A stretch of 64,000 nucleotides of DNA. Origin: Kordiimonadaceae bacterium UBA4441 (GTDB lineage: Bacteria; Pseudomonadota; Alphaproteobacteria; Sphingomonadales; Emcibacteraceae). Numbering within the stretch: the stretch's first letter is position 1; each line of letters starts with the position of its first letter. Made by a program: the position numbers and the translations under genes. Shown one piece after another: positions 30,527 to 38,247 of the stretch. The notes under the pieces were generated by a model. The model was not told where the DNA came from. It saw only the letters and a program-made list of their open reading frames with translations, and made no database searches. The stretch lies in assembly GCA_002390425.1 (NCBI GenBank), contig DGPL01000029.1, positions 103,787-167,786 of the forward strand, read 5' to 3'.

Positions 30527-30565
30527 CAAATCTAATATGACTTTTTAAAATCTAATTTTAGGCTT

Positions 30566-30814
30566 TTATTCTACAGTAACGAAGTTACGCTTTAGTTTGC
30601 CTTTGTAAAATTTGATCTTTCCTTCAGTCAAAGCGAAAAGAGTGTGATCTTTACCCATGCCTACATTGTCTCCCGGGTAGAACTTTGTACCACGTTGGCG
30701 AACAATGATGTTTCCAGGGATCACGGCTTCACCACCGAACTTTTTAACACCAAGGCGGCGACCTGCTGAATCGCGACCGTTCCTTGAACTACCACCAGCT
30801 TTCTTATGTGCCAT
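30566..30814 (-). CDS. rpmA: 50S ribosomal protein L27
   Basis: L27 lies near the peptidyl-transferase centre. The 82-residue protein begins [20 protein letters not shown], the classical L27 N-terminus without the cleavable Firmicute leader. It contains [19 protein letters not shown] and [15 protein letters not shown]. It is 2 bp downstream of rplU. Confidence 0.98.
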   Translation of the reverse strand: MAHKKAGGSSRNGRDSAGRRLGVKKFGGEAVIPGNIIVRQRGTKFYPGDNVGMGKDHTLFALTEGKIKFYKGKLKRNFVTVE

Positions 30815-30816
30815 TA

Positions 30817-31329
30817 TTATTTCTCCTTAGTTTTAGTTGCGGTTTTCTTAGCTGCAGGTTTTTTAGCAGCGGCTTTTTTTGGGGCTGCTTTCTTAGCGGC
30901 CGGCTTTTTAGCAGCAGCTTTTTTCGCTGGAGCTTTTTTTGCAGGCGCTTTTTTCTCTTCAGCCTTTGTATCTTCTTTTTTAGCAGCTGCCTTCTTAGGA
31001 GCAGCTTTCTTAGCAGCGCCTTTACCGATTTCGGTAACACGAAGAACTGTTTGTTCTTGTCTGTGGCCTGCTTTACGGCGATAATTGTGACGACGTTTTT
31101 TCTTGAAAACGATAATTTTAGCTGCACGAGCTTGTTCAAGAATTTCAGCTGTTACAACTGTACCTGAGATGGTAGGTGTTCCAACCTTAACGCCTTTGTC
31201 GTCGCCGAACATTAATACGTTTTCCAGAGAAACTGTATCGCCGGCTTCGCCGTCTAATTTCTCAACTTTAATTACATCGCCAACTGCAACTTTATATTGT
31301 TTGGCGCCTGTTTTGATGACTGCAAACAT
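30817..31329 (-). CDS. rplU: 50S ribosomal protein L21 with long Lys/Ala-rich C-terminal tail
   Basis: L21 binds 23S rRNA. I start it at the ATG at 31329 ([18 protein letters not shown]), with AGGAAA eight bases upstream. The in-frame sequence further upstream is the structured leader, not protein. Residues 1 to about 103 are a normal L21, including [19 protein letters not shown] and TVLRVTEI. From about residue 107 to 170 follows a tail of AAKK, APAKK and similar units, resembling histone-H1-like tails. Such extensions occur in some alphaproteobacterial L21 proteins. The tail is very repetitive and basic, and its function is unknown. Confidence 0.95.
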   Translation of the reverse strand: MFAVIKTGAKQYKVAVGDVIKVEKLDGEAGDTVSLENVLMFGDDKGVKVGTPTISGTVVTAEILEQARAAKIIVFKKKRRHNYRRKAGHRQEQTVLRVTEIGKGAAKKAAPKKAAAKKEDTKAEEKKAPAKKAPAKKAAAKKPAAKKAAPKKAAAKKPAAKKTATKTKEK

Positions 31330-31344
31330 AATTTGTTTCCTGTT

Positions 31345-31450
31345 TTTTCTTCTGGTCATAGCCGGTAATGAACTTTGTTCATATTTTCTGACCGGTTTAT
31401 GACGAATGTCATCTTTAAAAAATGCGAGACTCAAACTCGCTTTTCAAAGT
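31345..31450 (-). ncRNA. Structured 5' leader of rplU-rpmA, putative ribosomal-protein leader
   Basis: The transcript from the promoter at 31457-31484 should start near 31450. It first forms GCGAG/CTCGC (31436-31440 with 31424-31428) followed by a run of six T residues, a terminator-like or attenuator hairpin only about 10 nt from the start. Next comes a nested hairpin built from three consecutive stems: 31355-31360 with 31398-31403, 31362-31366 with 31391-31395, and 31368-31373 with 31377-31382. All are perfectly complementary. The ribosome site and ATG of rplU follow about 25 nt later. Leaders that bind the encoded r-protein are known for several ribosomal operons including L21. Whether this belongs to a known class is untested. 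Confidence 0.6.
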
Positions 31451-31456
31451 GGGCGA

Positions 31457-31484
31457 AATATAGCGTTCAGACCGCTTCTGTCAA
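31457..31484 (-). promoter_or_regulatory. Sigma70-type promoter of rplU-rpmA
   Basis: On the minus strand TTGACA (31479-31484) is followed after 16 bases by TATATT (31457-31462), a near-consensus pair. The predicted start near 31450 gives a leader of about 120 nt before rplU. Confidence 0.7.
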
Positions 31485-31565
31485 GGGTTTTCTCTCTTTT
31501 TTTCGTAATGCATAATCATGAAATATCAAAAGACATTAATCACGGATTAGAAATCAAATAAAAAA

Positions 31566-31605
31566 TGGCTCATAAGATTAAGACGAATAAAAATCTTAAG
31601 AGCCA
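31566..31605 (-). terminator. Intrinsic terminator after the TonB-dependent receptor gene
   Basis: The 14-base arms 31566-31579 and 31592-31605 are complementary with one A/A mismatch. On the minus strand a run of six T residues follows. It ends the receptor transcript before the rplU promoter. Confidence 0.85.
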
Positions 31606-31626
31606 GAAAAAAGCTAAGTTATTATA

Positions 31627-33681
31627 TTAAAAGCCGTAATTTACGGATAATCTGAAGTTTCTTCCAGGAAGTGGCACCAGATCTTTTAAGAATGATGCAT
31701 GTTGACGTCTTTCGGCATTTGTTAAATTTAGCGCTTGGAAGCGAACATTCAAATCTCTCTCTGTACCAAATGGACGCCATGTAACGGAAGCGTCGACAGT
31801 CGTAAAACCATCAGTCGGTAAAACACCAGGTGCTGTTGTGGTTCTGCCTGCAACATACCGAACATTTGTACCGACATCAAAATTATTACTTTGGTATTCA
31901 ATTCCAGCACTTCCGCTGGCGGCTGGAATTCTTGGAATTACACCACCATTATTAGCAAAACGTGCATGAATAACATCGCCACTCGCAGACAAAATCACTG
32001 CATAGCTTTCATTGTCGATTAAAGTGTACGCCATTTCAGCTTCTGCACCATAAAAAGTTGCATCTTGTGCACGGAACTGCAGTAAATTTAAGCCGTCCAC
32101 TTCTGTACCACTTTCATCTTGAAAGATAAAATCCTTATACCATGTGTGATAAACGTTCACACTACCACTAAAGCGACCTAAATTACGTTTAAGCGTTAAT
32201 TCAGCACTTATCGCTTTTTCAGTGTCTAAGTTAATGTCACCGACTTCAAATGCATTTGTTGCAAGATGGGGTCCGTTAGAAAATAATTCTTCCGGTGTTG
32301 GTGCGCGTTCAGAACGGCTCAAGCTTATACCAATAAGGTCATTTTCAGTAGGGTGAATAGCAGCACCTCCTGAGAAACTTAAACTATTATATGACCTTTT
32401 AATATTTAGGGCTTTATTTTCCGTGGTTTGACGATCAAATCGGCCACCAAATTCAAAAGTTATTGGTTCAATTTCAATTTCTTCTAGGGCAAATACACCC
32501 CATTGAAATGTATCATTCGGCGCAACGAATGCTTCTTCACCGATTGCGGAGAAATCACGGTCACGTATTTGAACGCCGACAGTTCCATGTAAATTTCCAA
32601 CTTGTTGTTGAACAAACTCTAGTCGTCCTTCCCAACCTTTATTGGTAAAAGTTGTGCCGACTTCGTCGCCTTCGAGTTCAATATGTTTATAGTCCGCATA
32701 ACCGAATCTCAATCGAGCTTCTTCGAAAACAAGGAAATCTTGTTGGATATCACCTTTTAAATCAAAACGTTTTTGATCAAGATTGATGCGCACGATTTCT
32801 TCTTCTTCCTCACCATGTTCATGGCCATGGGCTGGAACACCGTAATCGCTGTCATTAATGTTGAAAGACATACCAAAGTTGAAGTTTTCACCAATCCAGC
32901 CCGCGCCGAAAGTGCCGCCCTTATTATCGACATCAGAATTTTCTACACTTCCGAATTGCTCTTCTTCATGTTCTGCTTCTTCGAGTGCGCGTTGTCTGGC
33001 GCTTTCAGCGTATCCCGGGATGCTAAAATCATCAGTACGTCGGAAATACCCATCGACATGAACGACAAAATTATCCGTAACTGCGAAATCTACTGCACCG
33101 CCACCAGAGCGATCATTACTAACAGAATCAACCGAAAGACGAGCTCTACCGGAAACGCCATTTTCAGGGACGTAAAACGGGATGCGATTGTCAATAATGT
33201 TAACTACACCACCAACGGCATTGTTTCCGTATAATAACGTGCTTGCCCCGCGCAGAATTTCAATGCGTTCTGCTGTTAAAGGATCACCCGCAACGGCATG
33301 ATCTGGGCTTGTGCTTGAAGCATCAATGCTACCAATACCATTAATTAGTACGCGGATACGGTCACCACCAAGTCCACGAATTATCGGGCGACTTGCCCCT
33401 TGGCCAAAAGCAGTAGAAGAGACGCCGGGAAGATTAGAAAGAGTTTCACCTATAGTGGCTTCAAGACTTTCCTGTAATTTATCATCAGAAAGAATGTTGC
33501 TACCTTGAAGAATATCAAAACGGCTTTTCTTGTGAGGAGAAGCCGTAGCAAAAACCACATCAACATCATGGCCATGATCATGCAAGGGTTGTTCATTTGT
33601 TTCTTGCGCAAAAGTAGACGTACCCGCCGTCATACCAATAGTTAAAGCTATTATACTGCTTATTAAATATAATTTATTCAT
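31627..33681 (-). CDS. TonB-dependent outer-membrane receptor, probable zinc uptake (ZnuD-like)
   Basis: The 684-residue protein has a signal peptide (about 1-25, ending TFA-Q), a plug domain (about 50-165, with LSNLPGVSSTAFGQGASRP and IIRGLGGDRIRVLING) and a 22-strand-type barrel ending in FRLSVNYGF. Histidine- and acid-rich stretches occur after the signal peptide (HDHGHDVDVV) and in a predicted outer loop near residue 290 (AHGHEHGEEEEE). Both features are known from zinc receptors of the ZnuD group. The divergent neighbours, a His-rich exported protein and a Zur-type regulator, support zinc rather than iron. A Zur-like site overlaps its promoter, and a terminator follows. Confidence 0.88.
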   Translation of the reverse strand: MNKLYLISSIIALTIGMTAGTSTFAQETNEQPLHDHGHDVDVVFATASPHKKSRFDILQGSNILSDDKLQESLEATIGETLSNLPGVSSTAFGQGASRPIIRGLGGDRIRVLINGIGSIDASSTSPDHAVAGDPLTAERIEILRGASTLLYGNNAVGGVVNIIDNRIPFYVPENGVSGRARLSVDSVSNDRSGGGAVDFAVTDNFVVHVDGYFRRTDDFSIPGYAESARQRALEEAEHEEEQFGSVENSDVDNKGGTFGAGWIGENFNFGMSFNINDSDYGVPAHGHEHGEEEEEIVRINLDQKRFDLKGDIQQDFLVFEEARLRFGYADYKHIELEGDEVGTTFTNKGWEGRLEFVQQQVGNLHGTVGVQIRDRDFSAIGEEAFVAPNDTFQWGVFALEEIEIEPITFEFGGRFDRQTTENKALNIKRSYNSLSFSGGAAIHPTENDLIGISLSRSERAPTPEELFSNGPHLATNAFEVGDINLDTEKAISAELTLKRNLGRFSGSVNVYHTWYKDFIFQDESGTEVDGLNLLQFRAQDATFYGAEAEMAYTLIDNESYAVILSASGDVIHARFANNGGVIPRIPAASGSAGIEYQSNNFDVGTNVRYVAGRTTTAPGVLPTDGFTTVDASVTWRPFGTERDLNVRFQALNLTNAERRQHASFLKDLVPLPGRNFRLSVNYGF

Positions 33682-33715
33682 TTTTTATGTCCTATTGAAA
33701 TTTGCCTCAAACTAG

Positions 33716-33735
33716 TGCGTTATATTGTAACATTC
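33716..33735 (-). promoter_or_regulatory. Zur-like operator before the TonB receptor gene
   Basis: On the minus strand this reads GAATGTTACAATATAACGCA, close to the AT-rich palindrome AATGTTATAnTATAACATT bound by proteobacterial Zur. It overlaps a possible -10 element TACAAT of the receptor promoter, so zinc-loaded repressor would block transcription. A second site of the same form lies at 33813-33832. Confidence 0.55.
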
Positions 33736-33793
33736 AAGTATTATTTTTTGAAGAAATTTCAAGGAATGTTAATGGGCCAAATCGGCATATTTG

Positions 33794-33832
33794 TTGACAA
33801 TACTGGGATGCTTGCGTAACAATATTACATTG
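33794..33832 (+). promoter_or_regulatory. Promoter with Zur-like operator before the His-rich protein gene
   Basis: TTGACA (33794-33799) is followed after 17 bases by TAACAA (33817-33822). The site TGCGTAACAATATTACATTG at 33813-33832 covers the -10 region. It shares the TGCGT....ACATT frame with the receptor-side site at 33716-33735, so both divergent genes likely answer to the same repressor. Confidence 0.5.
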
Positions 33833-33858
33833 TGAACTTATTCAATGCGGAAAAGTTT

Positions 33859-34200
33859 ATGCAGAAACCATATAAATATCTAATGGTATTTCTTTCTATT
33901 GTGCTTATATGGGCACAAAGTACTGTGGCTATGCATAACCATTATCAGCGTAACTACAACCCAAACCATCTGCTGAATTTTTACCATAGTCAATTACCTC
34001 AACATGATCATCAACATCAACATTCCGATGACTGCGTTGTTTGTAAAGTTGCGGAGGTTGGTAAAGACAAAATAAATGATGCTAAAATTTATAATGCGAC
34101 ACACATTAGCAAGATTAATACTGTATTTGTGTGTGTTAAACAAAATTTACTGCAGATAACCTGGGTAAAACCATCCTCACGCGCACCGCCCTTATTCTAA
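33859..34200 (+). CDS. Small exported His-rich protein (DUF2946-like)
   Basis: From the ATG at 33859 the 113-residue product begins MQKPYKYLMVFLSIVLIWAQ and has a typical signal peptide or anchor. A GTG at 33832 in the same frame overlaps the operator and is less likely. The mature part carries many histidines, HNHYQRNYNPNH and then HDHQHQHSDDCVVCKV with a CxxC pair, followed by a polar C-terminus. The pattern recalls small DUF2946-type proteins. Zinc or copper binding is the obvious inference. It lies between the receptor (divergent) and the Zur-type gene (same strand, 88 bp downstream), so it is probably a periplasmic metal-handling partner. Confidence 0.7.
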   Translation: MQKPYKYLMVFLSIVLIWAQSTVAMHNHYQRNYNPNHLLNFYHSQLPQHDHQHQHSDDCVVCKVAEVGKDKINDAKIYNATHISKINTVFVCVKQNLLQITWVKPSSRAPPLF

Positions 34201-34288
34201 TTTTCTGAAATAATTTTATATTAATCATGAAAAGATAACAGCCATTTTTAGAGCCGTTTTCCTTTTCTCAGGATATTAGGAATAAGCT

Positions 34289-34744
34289 ATGAGCAGGACA
34301 GCCTTAGTAAATAAAAATCACATTACTGGTCTTAAACAAGACCAAAGAAAAATCGTAAACACATATCGTCTGACATCTAATCAAAAGATGGTTTATGAAA
34401 CCTTATTAAACCTTGGACGGTCAGCCGGTGCATATGAACTTCTCGACCTATTAAGAAAGAAAGGTGTTAATGCCGCGGCAACTGTTTACCGTGCGTTAAA
34501 TGAACTTTCTAGCAAAGGTTTGGTCAAATGCATTGTAAGCACAAGAACTTTTATTGCCCACGAACACCCGAAATCAGCGAATGAAGAATCACTAATGCTT
34601 ATTTGTAAGCATTGTGGGGAAGTTTCATCAATTGATGATGAGAATTTGATAAAATTGTTTGATAAGAGCATTTCTCAAAGTGGTTATCGAGTTGATAGCT
34701 ATCATTTGGAACTAATTGTCTCTTGTGATAGATGCAATAATTAA
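34289..34744 (+). CDS. zur: Fur-family transcriptional regulator, probable zinc regulator Zur
   Basis: The 151-residue protein has the Fur-type winged helix (about 25-95, with LTSNQKMVYETLLNLGRS and ATVYRALNELSSKGLVKCI). The C-terminal metal domain contains the two CxxC pairs of the structural zinc site (LICKHCGEVSSID and SCDRCNN). It carries HEHPKSA in place of a long His stretch. The Zur assignment rests on these motifs and on the neighbouring zinc-receptor locus with two palindromic sites. Its TAA stop shares the TTAA palindrome with the converging thioredoxin-like gene. Confidence 0.82.
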   Translation: MSRTALVNKNHITGLKQDQRKIVNTYRLTSNQKMVYETLLNLGRSAGAYELLDLLRKKGVNAAATVYRALNELSSKGLVKCIVSTRTFIAHEHPKSANEESLMLICKHCGEVSSIDDENLIKLFDKSISQSGYRVDSYHLELIVSCDRCNN

Positions 34745-35325
34745 GTTTGTTTTCCTTTTGAGATTACGAAATTGATTAATGCTTTTGCATCACCTGAATT
34801 CCATTCAGCCGGGCCAATAAGGCGACCCACTTCAAACCCATCGGCATCTATTAGTATGCTGGTGGGTAATGCTTTTGTTTTTAAAGTTCTGGCAACATTT
34901 CTATTGTCATCGATATGAGTCGTTAAATTAGAAATATTGTTGTCTTTAATAAATTTTAGCGAGCTTTCAATGCCATCTTGATTTTCAGATATAAGAACAA
35001 CTTCGAAATTTTCTCCGCCTAAATCATTTTGAAGATTATTGAGATCAGGCATTTCTCTTATGCACGGAGCACACCACGTCGCCCAGAAATTAACAAGAAT
35101 GACTTTACCTTTATAATCTGAGAAAGAAACCTCATTACCACTTTCATCTTGAAATTTTGTGGTTGTCGCGGGTATAGCACGGTCATGAAATACAAATCTT
35201 TTCATCGCACCTGCCGTAAGGCCTTGCGGTACGTTCGTATTTGGCGTATTCCCTAAATCATAGAAAGAAAAAACACCGACCATAAGGACGATGAAAGAGA
35301 GAATATATATTGTTTTATTTTTCAT
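34741..35325 (-). CDS. TlpA-like thiol:disulfide oxidoreductase
   Basis: From the ATG at 35325 ([17 protein letters not shown], with GAGGATC close upstream) the 194-residue protein has an N-terminal membrane anchor and a thioredoxin fold on the periplasmic side. The redox site is [13 protein letters not shown], and the cis-proline loop is in [22 protein letters not shown]. Members help cytochrome c maturation or reduce periplasmic disulfides. It is divergent from argH, with 33 bp between start codons, an arrangement common in alphaproteobacteria. Confidence 0.9.
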   Translation of the reverse strand: MKNKTIYILSFIVLMVGVFSFYDLGNTPNTNVPQGLTAGAMKRFVFHDRAIPATTTKFQDESGNEVSFSDYKGKVILVNFWATWCAPCIREMPDLNNLQNDLGGENFEVVLISENQDGIESSLKFIKDNNISNLTTHIDDNRNVARTLKTKALPTSILIDADGFEVGRLIGPAEWNSGDAKALINFVISKGKQT

Positions 35326-35358
35326 TTGATCCTCAAGATTAAAATAAAGATTTGTAAA

Positions 35359-36762
35359 ATGACTGAAAATACTCAAAAACCAAAAGCCAATACATTATGG
35401 GGTGGCCGTTTTGAAGGCGGCGTCTCCGATATCATGGAAAAAATCAACGCCTCCATTGATTTTGATAAAATCTTATACAGGCAAGATATCCAAGGATCAA
35501 TCGAACATTGTAAAATGTTGGTCGAAACAGGTATTATTACGAACGAAGACGGCCAATCCATTCAAGATGGGCTTACGCAGATTGAGCAAGAAATTACTGA
35601 AGGGAATTTTGAATTTTCTGCAGAACTTGAAGATATTCATATGAATGTTGAGGCGCGGTTGACTGAAATAATTGGTGCAACAGCGGGAAGACTTCACACG
35701 GCAAGATCACGAAATGATCAGGTTGCAACAGATTTTAAGCTTTATGTTCGTGACGCATGCGATCAAGCGGATGAAGCACTAAAAGCTTTACAAATAGCGC
35801 TTATTAATATCGCTGAAGAAAACGCTGATGTTATCATGCCGGGCTTTACACATTTACAAAGTGCTCAGCCGGTTACCTTCGGTCACCATATGATGGCGTA
35901 TTTTGAGATGTTTACCCGTGATAGAGGTCGTTTTCAAGATGCAAGAAAACGCTTAAATGAATGCCCGCTTGGTGCGGCTGCTTTGGCAGGGACATCATTT
36001 CCGATTGACCGTCATCAAACTGCAAAAGCACTTGGGTTTGATGGACCAACGGCAAATTCAATGGATTCGGTTTCAGACAGAGATCACGCCCTGGAATTTA
36101 TGTCGGCGGCGGCTATTAGTGCAGTGCATGTTTCGCGCTTAGCTGAAGAGATTGTGACGTGGTCTTGTGCGCAATTTAATTTTATTCAAATGTCAGATAG
36201 CTTCACGACCGGCTCATCGATAATGCCGCAAAAAAGAAACCCGGACGCTGCAGAATTATGCCGTGGTAAATCTGGCCGAATAATTGGATCGCTAAATAGT
36301 TTATTGATAACAATGAAGGGCCTTGCACTAACTTTTTCTAAGGATATGCAAGAAGATAAAGAAGCAACCTTTGATGCAGTGGAAACATATTCGCTGATTA
36401 TTGCGGCAATGACAGGCATGGTTGAGGATATGAAAGTGAATCCTGAGCAAATGCGTAAAGCTACGGATTTAGGATTTATTACTGCAACAGATCTTGCCGA
36501 TTGGGTTGTTCGAGTATTAGGGCTTCCCTTCAGACAAGCGCACCATATTACTGGGTCCTTGGTCGCGATGGCTGAAAAGAAAGGTGGTGATCTTGATGGA
36601 TTAACACTTGAAGAAATGCAAACTATAGAGCCATTAATCACAGATGACGTTTTTAATGTATTAAGTGTTGATAAATCAGTTGCAAGCAGAGTAAGTTTTG
36701 GTGGTACGGCACCGTCTGAAGTTTTAAAACAGGTTGAAAGTGCTAAGAAAAGAATAGGATAA
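35359..36762 (+). CDS. argH: Argininosuccinate lyase
   Basis: This is the last step of arginine synthesis, releasing fumarate from argininosuccinate. The ATG at 35359 gives 467 residues, starting [24 protein letters not shown] 33 bases upstream is not needed. Family motifs are [37 protein letters not shown] and the catalytic signature [16 protein letters not shown]. It is followed at once by lptM and lysA. Confidence 0.97.
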   Translation: MTENTQKPKANTLWGGRFEGGVSDIMEKINASIDFDKILYRQDIQGSIEHCKMLVETGIITNEDGQSIQDGLTQIEQEITEGNFEFSAELEDIHMNVEARLTEIIGATAGRLHTARSRNDQVATDFKLYVRDACDQADEALKALQIALINIAEENADVIMPGFTHLQSAQPVTFGHHMMAYFEMFTRDRGRFQDARKRLNECPLGAAALAGTSFPIDRHQTAKALGFDGPTANSMDSVSDRDHALEFMSAAAISAVHVSRLAEEIVTWSCAQFNFIQMSDSFTTGSSIMPQKRNPDAAELCRGKSGRIIGSLNSLLITMKGLALTFSKDMQEDKEATFDAVETYSLIIAAMTGMVEDMKVNPEQMRKATDLGFITATDLADWVVRVLGLPFRQAHHITGSLVAMAEKKGGDLDGLTLEEMQTIEPLITDDVFNVLSVDKSVASRVSFGGTAPSEVLKQVESAKKRIG

Positions 36763-36764
36763 TT

Positions 36765-36878
36765 ATGAAAGATTATTTCACCATTATTTTAATGATAGCC
36801 TTGTCATCAGCATTATTTTCCTGTGGCAAACGCGGTGATTTATTACCGCCAGAAGGCTATGAAGCACCAAAAGAATAG
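36765..36878 (+). CDS. lptM: LptM-type small lipoprotein
   Basis: A 37-residue gene lies 2 bp after argH. It encodes a lipoprotein signal sequence with the lipobox LFSC, then GKRGDLLPPEGYEAPKE. After cleavage only about 18 residues remain. This matches the tiny LptM (YifL) lipoproteins that help mature the LptD-LptE lipopolysaccharide translocon and that are often encoded between argH and lysA or just before lysA. The C-G-K-x-G-x-L-x-x-P pattern after the lipobox is the family signature. Confidence 0.85.
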   Translation: MKDYFTIILMIALSSALFSCGKRGDLLPPEGYEAPKE

Positions 36879-36897
36879 CATTAGTCGAGTATAGAAG

Positions 36898-38160
36898 ATG
36901 AATTTTTATGAATACCGTAATGGTGAAATGGTCGTTGAGAATGTAAAAATTTCAACGATCGCAGAAGAAGTAGGGACGCCTTTTTATTTATATTCCAGTG
37001 CCTCACTTGCTTATCAATATAATCAATTTATAGATGCATTTGGTGATATAGACCTGTTAATTTGTTATGCCGTCAAGGCAAATACAAATCAGGCGGTTAT
37101 TAAAACATTTGCTGAGCTTGGTGCTGGTGCTGATGTCGTCTCAGAAGGTGAAATGCGCCGAGCGCTTAAAGCTGGTGTACCTGCTTCTAAAATTGTTTAT
37201 TCTGGTGTAGCGAAAACAGTTGATGAAATGAAATTTGCTTTAGAACAGGGCATTTACCAATTTAATGTCGAAAGTGAACCTGAGCTTTTTCGATTAAGTG
37301 CTGTCGCTGATGAAATGAAAAAAACGGCTGATATCACTTTCCGGGTTAATCCCGACGTTGATGCAAAAACACATGCAAAAATTTCCACAGGGAAATCAGA
37401 AAATAAATTTGGTGTTCCTTGGAAAAACATACGTAGTCTTTGTGCAGATGGGGCTAAACTTCCTGGTATTAATGTGGTTGGATTAGATTTGCATATAGGC
37501 TCACAAATAACGGAACTTGACCCGTTTGAAGAAGCGTTTATCCGTATTAGTGAACTTGTAGAAACATTACGTGAAGATGGACATGATATTACGCGACTTG
37601 ATTTAGGCGGTGGCCTTGGTATTCCTTATGAGGGTGACGATTTTCCCCCGCTTCCAAAAGAATATGCAGAAATGGTCAAGCGCGTTACAAATCATTTAGG
37701 GTGTCGTATTATCATTGAACCGGGCCGTTTTTTGGTTGGAAATTCAGGCGTGCTCGTTTCGAAGGTGGTCTATGTGAAAAAAGGCGAAGAGAGAAAGTTT
37801 CTCATCATTGATGCCGCCATGAACGATTTAGTGCGCCCCAGTATGTATGATGCATACCATGGTATTGATCCCATTAAAGAAACAAACGAGCCCAGCACAT
37901 TATATGATGTGGTCGGACCAGTTTGTGAAACAGGGGACACATTTGCGACCAATAGATTGGTTAGCCCAATGGAAAAAGGTGATTTATTAGCGATTCGCTC
38001 AGTGGGAGCTTATGGGGCCGTTATGGCGAGCACTTATAATACAAGAAAGCTAGTCCCGGAAGTTATTGTAAATAATGAACAATTCGCTGTTGTGAGGCCT
38101 AGACCAAGCTATGATGAAATTATTGGACTTGATCAACTTCCCCCTTGGCTGTCAGAATAG
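36898..38160 (+). CDS. lysA: Diaminopimelate decarboxylase
   Basis: This PLP enzyme makes lysine from meso-diaminopimelate. The 420 residues show the PLP lysine in ICYAVKANTNQAVIK, then DVVSEGEMRRALKAG, HIGSQITELDPF, LDLGGGLGIPY, IIEPGRFLVGNSG and the active-site Cys in VGPVCETGDTFA. The usual YNTR motif ends the domain. It is followed by a DUF4175 gene after a short gap. Confidence 0.97.
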   Translation: MNFYEYRNGEMVVENVKISTIAEEVGTPFYLYSSASLAYQYNQFIDAFGDIDLLICYAVKANTNQAVIKTFAELGAGADVVSEGEMRRALKAGVPASKIVYSGVAKTVDEMKFALEQGIYQFNVESEPELFRLSAVADEMKKTADITFRVNPDVDAKTHAKISTGKSENKFGVPWKNIRSLCADGAKLPGINVVGLDLHIGSQITELDPFEEAFIRISELVETLREDGHDITRLDLGGGLGIPYEGDDFPPLPKEYAEMVKRVTNHLGCRIIIEPGRFLVGNSGVLVSKVVYVKKGEERKFLIIDAAMNDLVRPSMYDAYHGIDPIKETNEPSTLYDVVGPVCETGDTFATNRLVSPMEKGDLLAIRSVGAYGAVMASTYNTRKLVPEVIVNNEQFAVVRPRPSYDEIIGLDQLPPWLSE

Positions 38161-38247
38161 GTTTTTATAAGATATAAAGGGTGTGCTCTGTTAGAAGATC
38201 GTAACGCAAAATCTGCTGAAACATTTAAGTCATTCTCACTGAAGAGA

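Noticed and set aside
30784..31167. Plus-strand frames across the rplU Lys/Ala tail
   Set aside because: Their Phe/Ser/Cys- or Ala/Phe-rich products are the reverse reading of the Lys/Ala repeats, not genes.
36879..36897. Lysine riboswitch before lysA
   Set aside because: Only 19 bp separate lptM from lysA, far too short for that riboswitch.
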